Positions 9,253 to 17,994 of a stretch of DNA of 64,000 nt are shown in pieces; position 1 is the stretch's first letter; each line of letters opens with the position of its first letter. A program made the position numbers and the translations under genes. Below the pieces are notes generated by a model. That model was not told where the DNA came from. It ran no database searches and was given only the letters and a program-made list of their open reading frames with translations. The DNA is taken from positions 62,001 to 126,000 of the forward strand of contig NZ_PIPS01000001.1 of assembly GCF_003987185.1 (NCBI RefSeq), written 5' to 3'. This DNA comes from Idiomarina aquatica (GTDB lineage Bacteria > Pseudomonadota > Gammaproteobacteria > Enterobacterales > Alteromonadaceae).

Positions 9253-9360
9253 GGATGGCTCCTCCCCCAGAATGCCTGACTGAAAGGAGCCATTATACAA
9301 AAAGACGCCGTTTATGAACCCTACGCATTTTATCGCCGTTGGTTTCAAACTGCGGGTCGG

Positions 9361-9381
9361 GCTTGCGCCAGAAGCGCAAGC
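9361..9381. repeat. Palindromic repeat unit 3
   Basis: GCTTGCGCC-AGA-AGCGCAAGC: the stem has one change from units 1 and 2. It lies about 20 bp past the end of the TonB-dependent receptor gene, again at the 3' end of a minus-strand gene. Confidence 0.7.
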
Positions 9382-9402
9382 CGCGAGGGATAAAAGCCTT
9401 GT

Positions 9403-11553
9403 TTAGAAGCGGTACGTTGCGCCCAGTGACACCGTTGCACCAACGCCCTTCACGCTATAACCGGTCCCGTAGCGCAGAGCCTGCGAACGCGCCGGGAAGT
9501 AATCCGCATTGAACAGGTTTTCGATGCCGCCAAACAGCTCCCAGTTGTTCAACTGGTAACGGACCGACAGGTTAACCACATCGTAGCTGTCGATCGGTCC
9601 CTGATCGCCGCTGTAAAACCCTTGTTCGTTGGCGTCGAAACGGTCACGGGAGAACACGTGTAACCAGTTCAGGTTAACGTCCAGATCTTGACTCGGGCTG
9701 TAGTTAACCGCGCTGGTAAGTTTCGGTGCGCTGATCTGACGGGCGCCCAAATAGGTGTCGTTCTGAGTATCTTTACCTTCGGTGTAACCATAGGCCGCCT
9801 GCAGGCTCCACTGATCATTTAAGGTGTACTCGGCCGTCGCTTCAAAGCCCCAGATTTTTTGCGGTGCACGGGCCGGACGGTAGATACCGCTTTCCGGATC
9901 GTAAACACTGCGGGTACCCAAATCGGATGTGCTGCGGTACAACGCACCGGTGAAGAACAGATTGTTCAACTGGCTGCTGAAGCCAACTTCGTAGTTCTTG
10001 ATGATCGACGCTTCGTTCTCAATCAGACCCAGGTCGCTCACGGTGGCGGTGCGCAGCAACAAACCTAAATCAGGTACTTCATACCCTTCGGAGTAGCTGG
10101 CGAATGGCGAGAAGGCGTCCGAATAACGATAACGCAAGCCGACGTTATAAGTGGTTGCGGCGTAATCCATATCGCCACCCGACACTTGCATCGGTGTTGA
10201 ACAGGTTGTTGCGTCGCGGCACAGGCGTAAGGTTTCGTAATCATCGACGGTGACTGAAATGTCTTCACGACGTACGCCGGCTTTTAGCGTCCAGTCCTGT
10301 GCCAGTTCCCACTTGGTTTGTAAGAAGCCGGCTTTCGAGCTCATGTCCATTTCCGGTACCCAGATACGGCCGTCCAGCAATGGCTGCGAGGTAACGTCGT
10401 TGAGCAGATCAAGGCCGTAGATGAAGGTGGCGTAGATACCGCCGATGTTAACGTCGCTGGTGAAGACCGAGCGGAAGCCTTGTTTTTCGGACAAAATCGC
10501 CGATTGTCCTCCGTCATAACCCGCGTCCGGGTTACCCAGGGTTGGCGACCAGAAGAACACGTTGTCGATTTTTTGCTGGTACGCATCAACGGTCAGTGAG
10601 GTGTTGGTGAACAGCGCGTCATTGTGATATTTGGCCATCACGTTGTAGTTGCCTTCCGGCCCCTGTGGCGCGCCAAGCTGCACGTCACCCTCTTCCAGCG
10701 GCACGGCGTAGGTTTTCTCACCAAGGTCGATGTTGCCGGGTACGTCTTTGTAGGCCGCATCCTGATCGGAATCGTAGTAGTTATAGGTCAGTTGCAGGTA
10801 CTGGCTGTCGCTGAGATCGTAGCTCAATTTAAAGAAGGCATCGCGTTGCACGCTGTCGGACAAACCGTACTGCAACCCTAAAATGTCGCCCTCGGCGTCC
10901 CGTTGTACGCCATATTTTTCCTGGGCGAGTGTGGCCACAAAGCCAAGCGCGCCTTCGCTGCCGTCAACAGAAACCACGGTGCGATAGCCTAAGCTGTCAT
11001 CGGTTTTCACCAGGCTGCTTTTTACCGCCTGGGTAAGGCTAACCGTGCTGCCCTGCCCGCTTGGCTTTTTGGTGATGTAGTTGATAACACCGCCAGCGGC
11101 ACCGTTACCCCAGACAGAGGTTGCGCCATTCAGTACTTCGATACGCTCGATGCTGGCCGGATCGAGCGTGCGGATGCCCAGTGCGCCGTTACGTAATGGC
11201 GTGTCCTGTGGTACGCCGTCGATCATGATCAGCATGTTACGTCCGCGCAGAGTTTGGCCGAAATTGCTTGAGCTTCCGGTGCTCGGCGCCATGCCCGGTA
11301 CCGCCAGCGCAAGCAGGCTTTGCAGCTCTGAGCTGACGCGTAAATTGGCTTCGATGGTGTCACGGTCAATAATGGTGATGCTTGCCGGTACTTCGTCAAA
11401 ACTTTCAACGATACGGCTGCCGGTAACGGTAATTCGTTCGAGGTTTTGTTCGGCTTGCTCCTGCTCAGTTGGCTGTGAGTCCTGCGCCAACGCCGGATTC
11501 AACACCATCTGAACAGCGAACGCAACGGGTAATACATGAAACGATTTGCGCAC
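9403..11553 (-). CDS. TonB-dependent outer-membrane receptor
   Basis: A 716-residue outer-membrane receptor, likely for a siderophore or other iron complex. A signal peptide (residues 1-23, ending near NPALA/QD) is followed by a TonB-box-like segment (ITVTGSRI), a plug domain (about 50-170, including the GGVINYITKK block) and a beta-barrel ending in the C-terminal aromatic residue needed for outer-membrane insertion (ATYRF). A Fur-box-like palindrome lies about 60 bp upstream, consistent with iron-repressed expression. The ligand cannot be told from sequence. The gene is GC-rich compared with both flanks. Confidence 0.9.
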   Translation of the reverse strand: MRKSFHVLPVAFAVQMVLNPALAQDSQPTEQEQAEQNLERITVTGSRIVESFDEVPASITIIDRDTIEANLRVSSELQSLLALAVPGMAPSTGSSSNFGQTLRGRNMLIMIDGVPQDTPLRNGALGIRTLDPASIERIEVLNGATSVWGNGAAGGVINYITKKPSGQGSTVSLTQAVKSSLVKTDDSLGYRTVVSVDGSEGALGFVATLAQEKYGVQRDAEGDILGLQYGLSDSVQRDAFFKLSYDLSDSQYLQLTYNYYDSDQDAAYKDVPGNIDLGEKTYAVPLEEGDVQLGAPQGPEGNYNVMAKYHNDALFTNTSLTVDAYQQKIDNVFFWSPTLGNPDAGYDGGQSAILSEKQGFRSVFTSDVNIGGIYATFIYGLDLLNDVTSQPLLDGRIWVPEMDMSSKAGFLQTKWELAQDWTLKAGVRREDISVTVDDYETLRLCRDATTCSTPMQVSGGDMDYAATTYNVGLRYRYSDAFSPFASYSEGYEVPDLGLLLRTATVSDLGLIENEASIIKNYEVGFSSQLNNLFFTGALYRSTSDLGTRSVYDPESGIYRPARAPQKIWGFEATAEYTLNDQWSLQAAYGYTEGKDTQNDTYLGARQISAPKLTSAVNYSPSQDLDVNLNWLHVFSRDRFDANEQGFYSGDQGPIDSYDVVNLSVRYQLNNWELFGGIENLFNADYFPARSQALRYGTGYSVKGVGATVSLGATYRF

Positions 11554-11614
11554 GTTAATGCTCTCCTTGGCTGATTCTAGGTTTTTAACGGAGGCGATTG
11601 TAGTGTCTTTTTAT

Positions 11615-11633
11615 GCAAATAACAATGATTTGC
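11615..11633. promoter_or_regulatory. Candidate Fur box upstream of the TonB receptor
   Basis: The 19-mer here contains the inverted repeat TGCAAAT/ATTTGCA spaced by 7 nt. I count 12 of 19 matches to the consensus GATAATGATAATCATTATC. It lies upstream of the minus-strand TonB receptor start. The rest of the gene-free stretch 11554-12040 shows no convincing gene; short open frames there have no family signature. Confidence 0.55.
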
Positions 11634-12040
11634 ATTAAGGTCTTATTGGAAGGTTTCGCTGATCGGTCAATGCAATAATGGCCCGGGCTGCTGGAGCTAT
11701 TACAGATCTTACCGGATTGAGCCGCTCTGTCTCGCTGGATGCTTTTGGTCACCAGTTGCGCAAAGCCTCGCTCCGCATATTCCCGGGTGATTCCAGAGTA
11801 TCGCAACGCAAGGTTCAAGCTAGCATCCCAAACGTCGGCAAGTTCCTTTTTTGCTTTGAAACGTGATTTTGAGTACTTAAGAGGCTATAAAGGTAGAAAT
11901 ATCCCGTTTTTAGTGGGTTTGCTTATTCCCAATTTGTTATTTTGAGAACTTGACGCAAGTTGATAACCCACTGACCACATAAACGTGATATGTGTTTGAA
12001 AAGAGTTAACTTAAGCACTTTGAGATAAAAAGGATTTACA

Positions 12041-12808
12041 ATGAGTGACGACGCCGAAAAAGTTGAAGAAAATACAGCAAGTGAAGCCATTGCATTATCA
12101 TGTACCCCGGCCTTAACGGCTTTAGTAAAACCAACTTTTGAAATGCTTGGGAATGAAGTAAGAGACTCAATTAAGGAAAGTATCGACAACTGGCGTGATA
12201 AACGTCGTAGAAAAAACTTGGAGGCTCACTTAGAGGCTGTAAATGCTGAGCTAAATACCAAGGACAGTACTAATCATGAGCCTCCATCGTTAGCTCAAGT
12301 TGACACGGCCGAGGAATGGTTAACTAGCGTTCAAGACGTCGACCCACAGGACGAAGAGCTCAGTGCCATTTGGCAAGGCTTACTTATCCGCGCTGTTAAT
12401 GGAGACAGCATCGCTGATGAGGTACGTCAAACACTTAAGCTATTGACTCCTGAACAAGCAAAGCTTCTCTTTGAATTCAAACGTCGCATTCCCGCATTTC
12501 CACTACATGCAGGTACTGTAGGAGCAAAGGAGCGCTATCTAGCCAAAAAACTCGAAGTAAATAAAGTGCTAGAAAAAGACTACACTTATACGATTATCTT
12601 CACCAGTACAATACTATTATCAACTGGTTTTTTTATTTATTTTTTTGGAAACGTTTTTTACTCGTCCATACAGCCTGTTCTGCTATGGGGCGCGGCACTT
12701 TTATTTACACTGACAAGTACTGCTTTAGCCTTCAGGTTAGGGATCTCACGCTGGCGTCTTTCTTGGCTGGGGAGAGAGCTAATGCGATTAGTTTCGGATA
12801 GAAATTAA
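12041..12808 (+). CDS. Membrane protein with Abi-alpha-like helical signature
   Basis: A 255-residue protein. The soluble N-terminal part carries DEELSAIWQGLL followed by LLTPEQAKLL (about residues 106-160). This resembles the 'DEEL..lW..LL / Ls.eqA.lL' pattern of Abi-alpha (DUF4393) and DUF2806 proteins linked to abortive infection; the link is by pattern only. Two transmembrane segments follow (near 182-205 and 210-232). The ATG at 12041 has an AAAGGA ribosome site. It starts an AT-rich block of four plus-strand genes, 100 bp before the GHKL ATPase gene. Confidence 0.6.
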   Translation: MSDDAEKVEENTASEAIALSCTPALTALVKPTFEMLGNEVRDSIKESIDNWRDKRRRKNLEAHLEAVNAELNTKDSTNHEPPSLAQVDTAEEWLTSVQDVDPQDEELSAIWQGLLIRAVNGDSIADEVRQTLKLLTPEQAKLLFEFKRRIPAFPLHAGTVGAKERYLAKKLEVNKVLEKDYTYTIIFTSTILLSTGFFIYFFGNVFYSSIQPVLLWGAALLFTLTSTALAFRLGISRWRLSWLGRELMRLVSDRN

Positions 12809-12908
12809 CTAAGTTTTCTATTAATCAGCCTGAGGTAAAACCTCTTGTTAACTAATATTTCATAATACTAGGTAGTAACCTTTCACACACCGAAAGACAG
12901 GGAATTCC

Positions 12909-14267
12909 ATGAAATCTAGTGCACGCTTGAGTATTTATGATCTGAAACGAAAAGCAAAACGATTTCAGCGTGATTTAAAAATCAAAACTGCGAAGCGTCA
13001 GAGAATAGCTAGGCAACAGCTTAGATCCGGCAAAGTACCAATTGCAATAAGCTCTATCGTAAGAAGAATAAGTTCACAAGAGCCGAGGCGTAAATACCGA
13101 AAATATGAGACCTTCAAGCTTCCAAGGACATTTTCCTTCTTAGAAGACCCGGAACAAGCACTTAGCACTATACACGAAATCACATCCGCATTAACAAACC
13201 GGAGATGCAGAAGCATTCAGTTGAACTATCAACATTGCAGACGGTACAGTTTAGGCAGTGAAGCTTTGCTCGGAGTATTGGGCCGTGTTATAAAACATCA
13301 AAAACGCACAAATGGCAGAACCGTTACCATAAACGGCGTTTATCCATCCGAACCAAACCATACTGAAATAGTTCGAGATGTCGGTATAGTAAAGGAGATT
13401 GATGCAGATAAAGAGCATCGTGATCTTGCCGACACCAAGCAGCAATTTATTTTTATGAAGGAAAAGACCTCTACAGCAAAGGGTTCCGCGTATGCTCGTG
13501 ATGATAAGAACCAAACTTCTGAAAACTTCGTAAAGTATATTAATGACTGCTTAGCAGAGAGCATAAGCAAAAAGCTAACAGAAAAAGCGTGTAGAACGCT
13601 AAAATCATGTGTCAGTGAATTGCTTGATAACGCTGAACGTCATGCAATGGATAAACAGCAAGGTAAATGGTATGTAAGGGCTCATGTCAACTTTTCTCAT
13701 GAGCATCCTAGTTGTGAAATCGTTATATTTAACTTTGGTAAGACAATTGCGGCCACTTATGATGGCTTAAGCGCTGAGCACTTTTCATACAACCAACAAG
13801 TAAAACCGTATGTTGAGCGGCATATCGGTGTAAGGGGGTTGACTCGAGAAGCATTAATTACTGTAGCGTCGCTTCAAGGAAGAGTTTCGTGCAAAAATAA
13901 CGATGAAAGAAGAACTTGCGGAACAGGGACGGTTGAATTATTGAACTTTTTTCAAGAACTTCATGACGACATATGTTCTTCGGGTTTGATGAAAAATAAC
14001 GATCTGAGACCTTTAATGGCTCTCATGTCTGGTAATACCTGGATTAAGTTCGATGGAACCTATAGACTCTCTTTTACGAATGATGACTGGAATGATGGGC
14101 TGGATGACCGCAGTCTAGAACAAGCAATTTATCCTCTCAACGATACACCCGGTAAGTTAGCTGATCCACCTGATACCGAATTCGTTAAGAGTTTAGATAC
14201 TGGATTTTTCCCGGGAGTTATGATAAACATCCGCTTCCCATTGGAAGTAACCCGGGATCAAGTTTAG
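12909..14267 (+). CDS. GHKL-type ATP-binding protein
   Basis: A 452-residue soluble protein. The N-terminal part is very basic, then a STAS-like or alpha/beta region (about 75-165). A GHKL ATPase domain follows: N-box SELLDNAERHA (E237, N241), a G1-like FNFGKTI (N275), a second glycine motif HIGVRGL (about 307-313) and a CGTGT motif near 338. No phospho-acceptor histidine domain is visible, so it looks like a SpoIIAB-type kinase or a GHKL ATPase rather than a sensor kinase. The start has a GGGAATTCC ribosome region. The STAS-like gene follows after 10-13 bp, a known kind of pairing. Confidence 0.75.
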   Translation: MKSSARLSIYDLKRKAKRFQRDLKIKTAKRQRIARQQLRSGKVPIAISSIVRRISSQEPRRKYRKYETFKLPRTFSFLEDPEQALSTIHEITSALTNRRCRSIQLNYQHCRRYSLGSEALLGVLGRVIKHQKRTNGRTVTINGVYPSEPNHTEIVRDVGIVKEIDADKEHRDLADTKQQFIFMKEKTSTAKGSAYARDDKNQTSENFVKYINDCLAESISKKLTEKACRTLKSCVSELLDNAERHAMDKQQGKWYVRAHVNFSHEHPSCEIVIFNFGKTIAATYDGLSAEHFSYNQQVKPYVERHIGVRGLTREALITVASLQGRVSCKNNDERRTCGTGTVELLNFFQELHDDICSSGLMKNNDLRPLMALMSGNTWIKFDGTYRLSFTNDDWNDGLDDRSLEQAIYPLNDTPGKLADPPDTEFVKSLDTGFFPGVMINIRFPLEVTRDQV

Positions 14268-14280
14268 AATTGGAGGGGTG

Positions 14281-14628
14281 ATGTTGGAGAATATCGATAT
14301 GGCAACGTATAAGATTGAGTTCCGTAGGTTATTGGAAGACGCTCCTGAAAAACGGCTTTTCTCAGGCAGAAGTAATGGAGAAAAGGCTCATGAATTCTTT
14401 AAACTCGATCATGCCGATAAGACCGATTTTTTTGAATTAGAAGTCCCTGAGGAGGTCGTCGTATCGAGCTCATATTTTTTAGGCATGCTTGAAGATATTA
14501 TGCGAAAATATGATAGCGTTGATGAACTAAAGCAACATCTCGACTCTAGCTCTTTAAAGGGTGATACTTTAGCTGAATATAAGCGTGCTTTGAAAAGAGG
14601 CTTCTACACCAACCGTGGCTTCTTTTGA
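14281..14628 (+). CDS. STAS-like (DUF4325-type) protein
   Basis: About 115 residues. The segment FFELEVPEEVVVSSSYFLG matches the DUF4325/STAS-like pattern in which a core strand leads to a serine cluster (SSS-F) at the start of a helix. In STAS proteins this is the phosphorylation or partner-binding site. I chose ATG 14281, four bases after a GGAGG; GTG 14278 is too close to that site. Its gene is tightly coupled to the GHKL ATPase upstream and overlaps the next gene by 14 bp, so the three probably form one operon. Confidence 0.6.
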   Translation: MLENIDMATYKIEFRRLLEDAPEKRLFSGRSNGEKAHEFFKLDHADKTDFFELEVPEEVVVSSSYFLGMLEDIMRKYDSVDELKQHLDSSSLKGDTLAEYKRALKRGFYTNRGFF

Positions 14629-15331
14629 ATTTCCTAGAAACGTGAAGCTATGGTTAGTGCTATTAGTTACTTTAACTAGCACTAGCGCATCCGCATTCAC
14701 GCAAGAAAATAATGAAAAGACAGAGCAGGCTAAGACTGCTTCAGACAATCGCGTTGTTGCCAGCAACAATCCAACTGCTGGACTTCCTTTAACAATAATA
14801 AATATCAACCGTCTCGAAATACCTAACAGTTTGTCTAACACTCAAGTCTCTCCTGCTTGGTGGCAGGACTATCGTGCAATCCTTTCTATTTTAGCAATGA
14901 TCTTATCCCTATCGACAATAGGGTATAATGTCTGGTCGCGAAGTCAGGATAAAAAGCAATCCATTCATGATGAGTTTTGGTTACGGAAAGTTATCTTTCC
15001 CAAAATAATAGAGCCACTACAAGATTTTTGGATGTCCTCCAGAAAGATTCATATTGAGGTTTTTGGAGAGCAGCCCAGTCAATCATCTTTAACACAACCT
15101 AAGATTGACGAGTACAACCTAAAAATATGGAACCATATCGGGGCAATAAGGGACTCTCTGCAAGCTTTGTCAATGGTGTCAAAAAATCTTGTACAGCAAG
15201 CTGAAGCAATAATTGACGAATATGAAGAGGACGTTAACGACATCACAGTGTTCCCCAGGGAACATGCTTCACATTTGCACTTCAAACTACTAGAGTTCCT
15301 TAAAAATGATGTTCATCACGAATATATGTAG
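14615..15331 (+). CDS. Membrane-anchored protein of unknown function
   Basis: A 238-residue protein starting at GTG 14615. It has an N-terminal hydrophobic signal or anchor (residues 9-28), a polar region, a second transmembrane helix (about 88-108), then a helical cytoplasmic domain of about 130 residues rich in acidic and lysine residues. No family is recognised. It overlaps the STAS-like gene by 14 bp, which points to translational coupling and a shared function. A later start is possible because the ribosome site is weak. Confidence 0.5.
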   Translation: MASFEFPRNVKLWLVLLVTLTSTSASAFTQENNEKTEQAKTASDNRVVASNNPTAGLPLTIININRLEIPNSLSNTQVSPAWWQDYRAILSILAMILSLSTIGYNVWSRSQDKKQSIHDEFWLRKVIFPKIIEPLQDFWMSSRKIHIEVFGEQPSQSSLTQPKIDEYNLKIWNHIGAIRDSLQALSMVSKNLVQQAEAIIDEYEEDVNDITVFPREHASHLHFKLLEFLKNDVHHEYM

Positions 15332-15495
15332 CTGAGTTTAGTCTTCAAGTAGCAATTCATCTAATAAGCAAATTTTACAGTTCTGCTAACAAGTCGACTT
15401 ACACATAAATTCCCCCACCACCCCATCATTTCAACCCGCTCATCCCAGTACTCAGCCATATGCAAGTGAGCGCCCTTAACCCTATTCCCAAACGG

Positions 15496-16236
15496 CTATT
15501 CCCATGCCTGCTTCGGGTAGCTCGGTAATTCAAGCGGTGTTTCCGGCGCATTCAGGGCTTTTTTATGGGCCGCCACGATATCTTCATGGACTTGATTGCG
15601 AAATTTGGCGACGGCCATCCATTGTTGGATAAAGCGTTGCGGGGGTTGCTGAGCGCCGGATGTTTTGTAGGCTTTTAACTGTGGTGCCACCCACTCATAG
15701 CCGGCTTTGATCCGTTCAGCCTGTTGTTGTTTAAACGCCGACAGTTGTTGACGATGAGCTTCGCTAAGCGGCTCTTCGGTGGGTGTTAAGAAATCTTGTT
15801 CCAGGAAATAGGCCTGAAACTCGTCGGCGGAGTGTTTGGAGGCATTGGTCCAATGCTGCCAACTGGCGAAGTTTTTGATTTGCCCGCTACCGGCGTCAAT
15901 GATCATCACCGTGGGCGTACCGTAGTAAATGGGTTCGCCGTAGGCCTGCACGATGTCATAGCCGCGTTCAAAATAACTGACATCAACTGTGTGGATTTGA
16001 TACTGCTGTTTAAGCTGGTCGCGAAACGGCGATTGATTGAAGCGCTCTAACAATGCGGTGCTGTCGTGGCACCAATTGGCGCCGAGCACCAACATCAGAT
16101 CCTTACCCTGCTTCGCCGCCTGCTGCTGCCAGTCTTTGGTTTGCTCTGCAGTGGGTGCCTGCCCGGCAAACTGCCATTCCTGCGCTGCCGCTGGCCACGC
16201 TAACAAGCTGATCATCAGAAGAAGAACGTATTTCAT
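15496..16236 (-). CDS. Secreted thioredoxin-fold protein with CxxS site
   Basis: A 246-residue protein with a signal peptide (residues 1-19, cut near AAA/QEW) and a thioredoxin-like domain. The active-site position reads ANWCHDS, that is, C-x-x-S rather than C-x-x-C, and a cis-proline-type segment GTPTVMIID follows. A CxxS site usually forms mixed disulfides or isomerises rather than reduces. The C-terminal 90 residues are helical and unassigned. I chose ATG 16236 because it begins the signal peptide; the longer frame reads back through a tRNA fragment and a palindromic repeat. Confidence 0.75.
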   Translation of the reverse strand: MKYVLLLMISLLAWPAAAQEWQFAGQAPTAEQTKDWQQQAAKQGKDLMLVLGANWCHDSTALLERFNQSPFRDQLKQQYQIHTVDVSYFERGYDIVQAYGEPIYYGTPTVMIIDAGSGQIKNFASWQHWTNASKHSADEFQAYFLEQDFLTPTEEPLSEAHRQQLSAFKQQQAERIKAGYEWVAPQLKAYKTSGAQQPPQRFIQQWMAVAKFRNQVHEDIVAAHKKALNAPETPLELPSYPKQAWE

Positions 16237-16293
16237 CACAGTGCCTGATGGAATCAATGAAAAGGCTACTATAACGCAATTGGGGCTATATAT

Positions 16294-16313
16294 CTTGCGC
16301 CGAGGGCGTAAGC
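16294..16313. repeat. Palindromic repeat unit 4
   Basis: CTTGCGCC-GAG-GGCGTAAG followed by CTACTG, as in unit 1. It has one mismatch in the stem. It sits 17 bp before the tRNA-Leu-derived direct repeat at 16331. Confidence 0.65.
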
Positions 16314-16330
16314 TACTGAGAAATTTCAAA

Positions 16331-16356
16331 GGAATTGGTGCCCGGGGCCGGACTTG
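16331..16356. repeat. tRNA-Leu 3'-end direct repeat (candidate att site, left)
   Basis: Twenty-six bases identical, in the same orientation, to 22922-22947, which is the 3' end (CCA, acceptor strand and part of the T-arm) of the tRNA-Leu gene plus five flanking bases. No tRNA body follows here. This is what an integrase that recombines in a tRNA 3' end leaves at the far end of its element. Confidence 0.7.
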
Positions 16357-16493
16357 CGACAGCAAACAAATGAATTAACGCAATAGTTAAAAACTCACTC
16401 CAGTACGACAACGTATTCCTTCCTTGCTTTCCAGTAACTTACCTGCGAGAATCAAAGTTACATTTTGTTAATTACAAATACCAAATAATTAAT

Positions 16494-17413
16494 ATGAAAA
16501 AGCAAAGTTTCCTTCACTTAATGCACTTCGAGTCTTTGATGTTGCGGCCAGAAGCGGGTCTTTTAAGCAGGCTGCACAACAACTTGGAGTGACTCAGTCG
16601 GCCGTTACCCGTCAAATTCAAGCGCTTGAAGAGCAGCTCGACATGCGACTTTTCCAGCGTGATAACCGAGTACACTCATTAACACCGGTAGCGCTTGAGT
16701 TAGCCCCACAAATTGAACAAATATTTGATCAATTAGAGCGTGCTATAGAGCGTACCCGAAGTTTGAGTGATAACACAACAACTCAGCTGACCGTTGCTAT
16801 AAGCTCTGAACGTTTCCGCTTTTGGTTAGCCGATAAGCTCGAGGACTTTCATGCCCTTTACCCGCATATACAATTAAACTTTACCCGCTGTGCTGACTAC
16901 TTTGCCGGTGAACATGCCGCTGACATGGTCTCTGCCGTACAACATCAAAGTTGGGATATTGCTATTGGCTATGGTCAGATAAACGACAAACACTTGCAAA
17001 GTCAGCGTTTATCGAAAAATGATCTTGTTCCGGTATCGGCTATCTCAACCAATGACACGCCATATCACCAAAGCTGGATAATTAACCCAGATAATCCGGA
17101 ACATACCAAATTGGCCGAAGCAAACCAGTCCAAACTTAAAAACCAGCGTATTATACATTGCGATGACTTTTACATGTCCCTGGACTTAGCTCAAACAGAA
17201 AAAGCCGTGACCTTAGTCGATAGCAGCCTGTTAAACGCTCAACTATCTCATTTAACGCCTTTTCGAGAGTATGCACAGCCAATTAAGTCACCACTCTCGG
17301 TATTTTACAAAAAACGGAAGCGTCAGTCAGTTGCCCTTGTCGCTTTTATTAAATGGTTACAATTAATTAACCAACAACTCGTTTACATACATTCGTGGAT
17401 GTATGTAAAATAA
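16494..17413 (+). pseudogene. LysR-family regulator, frameshifted at the start
   Basis: A GcvA-like LysR transcriptional regulator. The DNA-binding helix-turn-helix is clear from SLNALRVFDVAARSGSF through QSAVTRQIQ, followed by a substrate-binding domain, about 306 aa in all. The only sensible start, ATG 16494, is out of frame with the rest by one base; adding one A to the A-tract at 16497-16501 gives MKKAKFPSLNALRVF in frame. The first in-frame start codon otherwise is GTG 16589, inside the recognition region, which would remove half of the helix-turn-helix. It may be a real frameshift or a sequencing error. It probably controlled the downstream pagL-like gene, 32 bp away. Confidence 0.7.
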
Positions 17414-17445
17414 AGGCACTTTTAATCAACCATTAAGAGAGCGAT

Positions 17446-17979
17446 ATGTTAAGACGTCTTTCGCTTCTAAGTGCCTTATTATTATCAAGTAGTTTAGCTT
17501 CAACCTCTACGCTGGCTGATGAAGTCAGCTTTACGGCTTCCTATTCAACCGATCAATTCCGTGGCGCTCGTGTGGCCTATCGCTTTACCGACATTCCGTT
17601 AGAAATGCCGGGCTTTTTTGGCTCGCCAACGTTATATATCGACACTGGATTAAACCATTGGCAGAACTCGAATGATACATCTGACAACATTACGGCGTTT
17701 ACTATAAGCCCTGTTGCTTCCTGGCATATAGCCGGCTCAGAGCGACCGCTTTATTTAGAAGCGGGTATTGGCGGCAGTTATTTCGATAAGACCAGCCTCG
17801 GTAACAGAAAGCTATCAACCAAGTTTCAGTTTGAAGATCGTATCTCGTTGTCCTGGCAGTTCAGCAAAAACTCTGACGCCCGCATTGACTTTGGCTATAC
17901 TCATTACTCTAATGGTGACATTAAGCGCCCTAACGACGGCCTCGACTTTTATTGGCTCAGTTGGGTTTACCCCTTTTAA
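17446..17979 (+). CDS. pagL: PagL-like lipid A 3-O-deacylase
   Basis: A 177-residue outer-membrane beta-barrel protein with a signal peptide (residues 1-24, ending TLA/DE). It carries the family signature HYSNGDIKRPNDGLDFYW near the C-terminus, with the catalytic His and Ser of HxS, and ends in an aromatic residue (YPF). PagL removes the 3-O-acyl chain from lipid A in the outer leaflet. The residue 12 positions after the Ser, where the family is reported to have the catalytic Glu, is Asp here. It is preceded by an AGAG ribosome site. Confidence 0.8.
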   Translation: MLRRLSLLSALLLSSSLASTSTLADEVSFTASYSTDQFRGARVAYRFTDIPLEMPGFFGSPTLYIDTGLNHWQNSNDTSDNITAFTISPVASWHIAGSERPLYLEAGIGGSYFDKTSLGNRKLSTKFQFEDRISLSWQFSKNSDARIDFGYTHYSNGDIKRPNDGLDFYWLSWVYPF

Positions 17980-17994
17980 CTAACAAAGGTTATT

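Noticed and set aside
11081-11512. A 143-codon plus-strand frame inside the TonB receptor gene
   Set aside because: It is antisense to a well-supported gene and has a Ser/Arg-rich composition typical of a shadow frame.
11585-11945. Short open frames on both strands upstream of the TonB receptor
   Set aside because: They overlap each other and the Fur-box region, lack ribosome sites and show no family signature.
16237-16365. N-terminal extension of the thioredoxin-fold gene
   Set aside because: The extension translates the tRNA-derived repeat and the palindrome; the signal peptide begins at ATG 16236.
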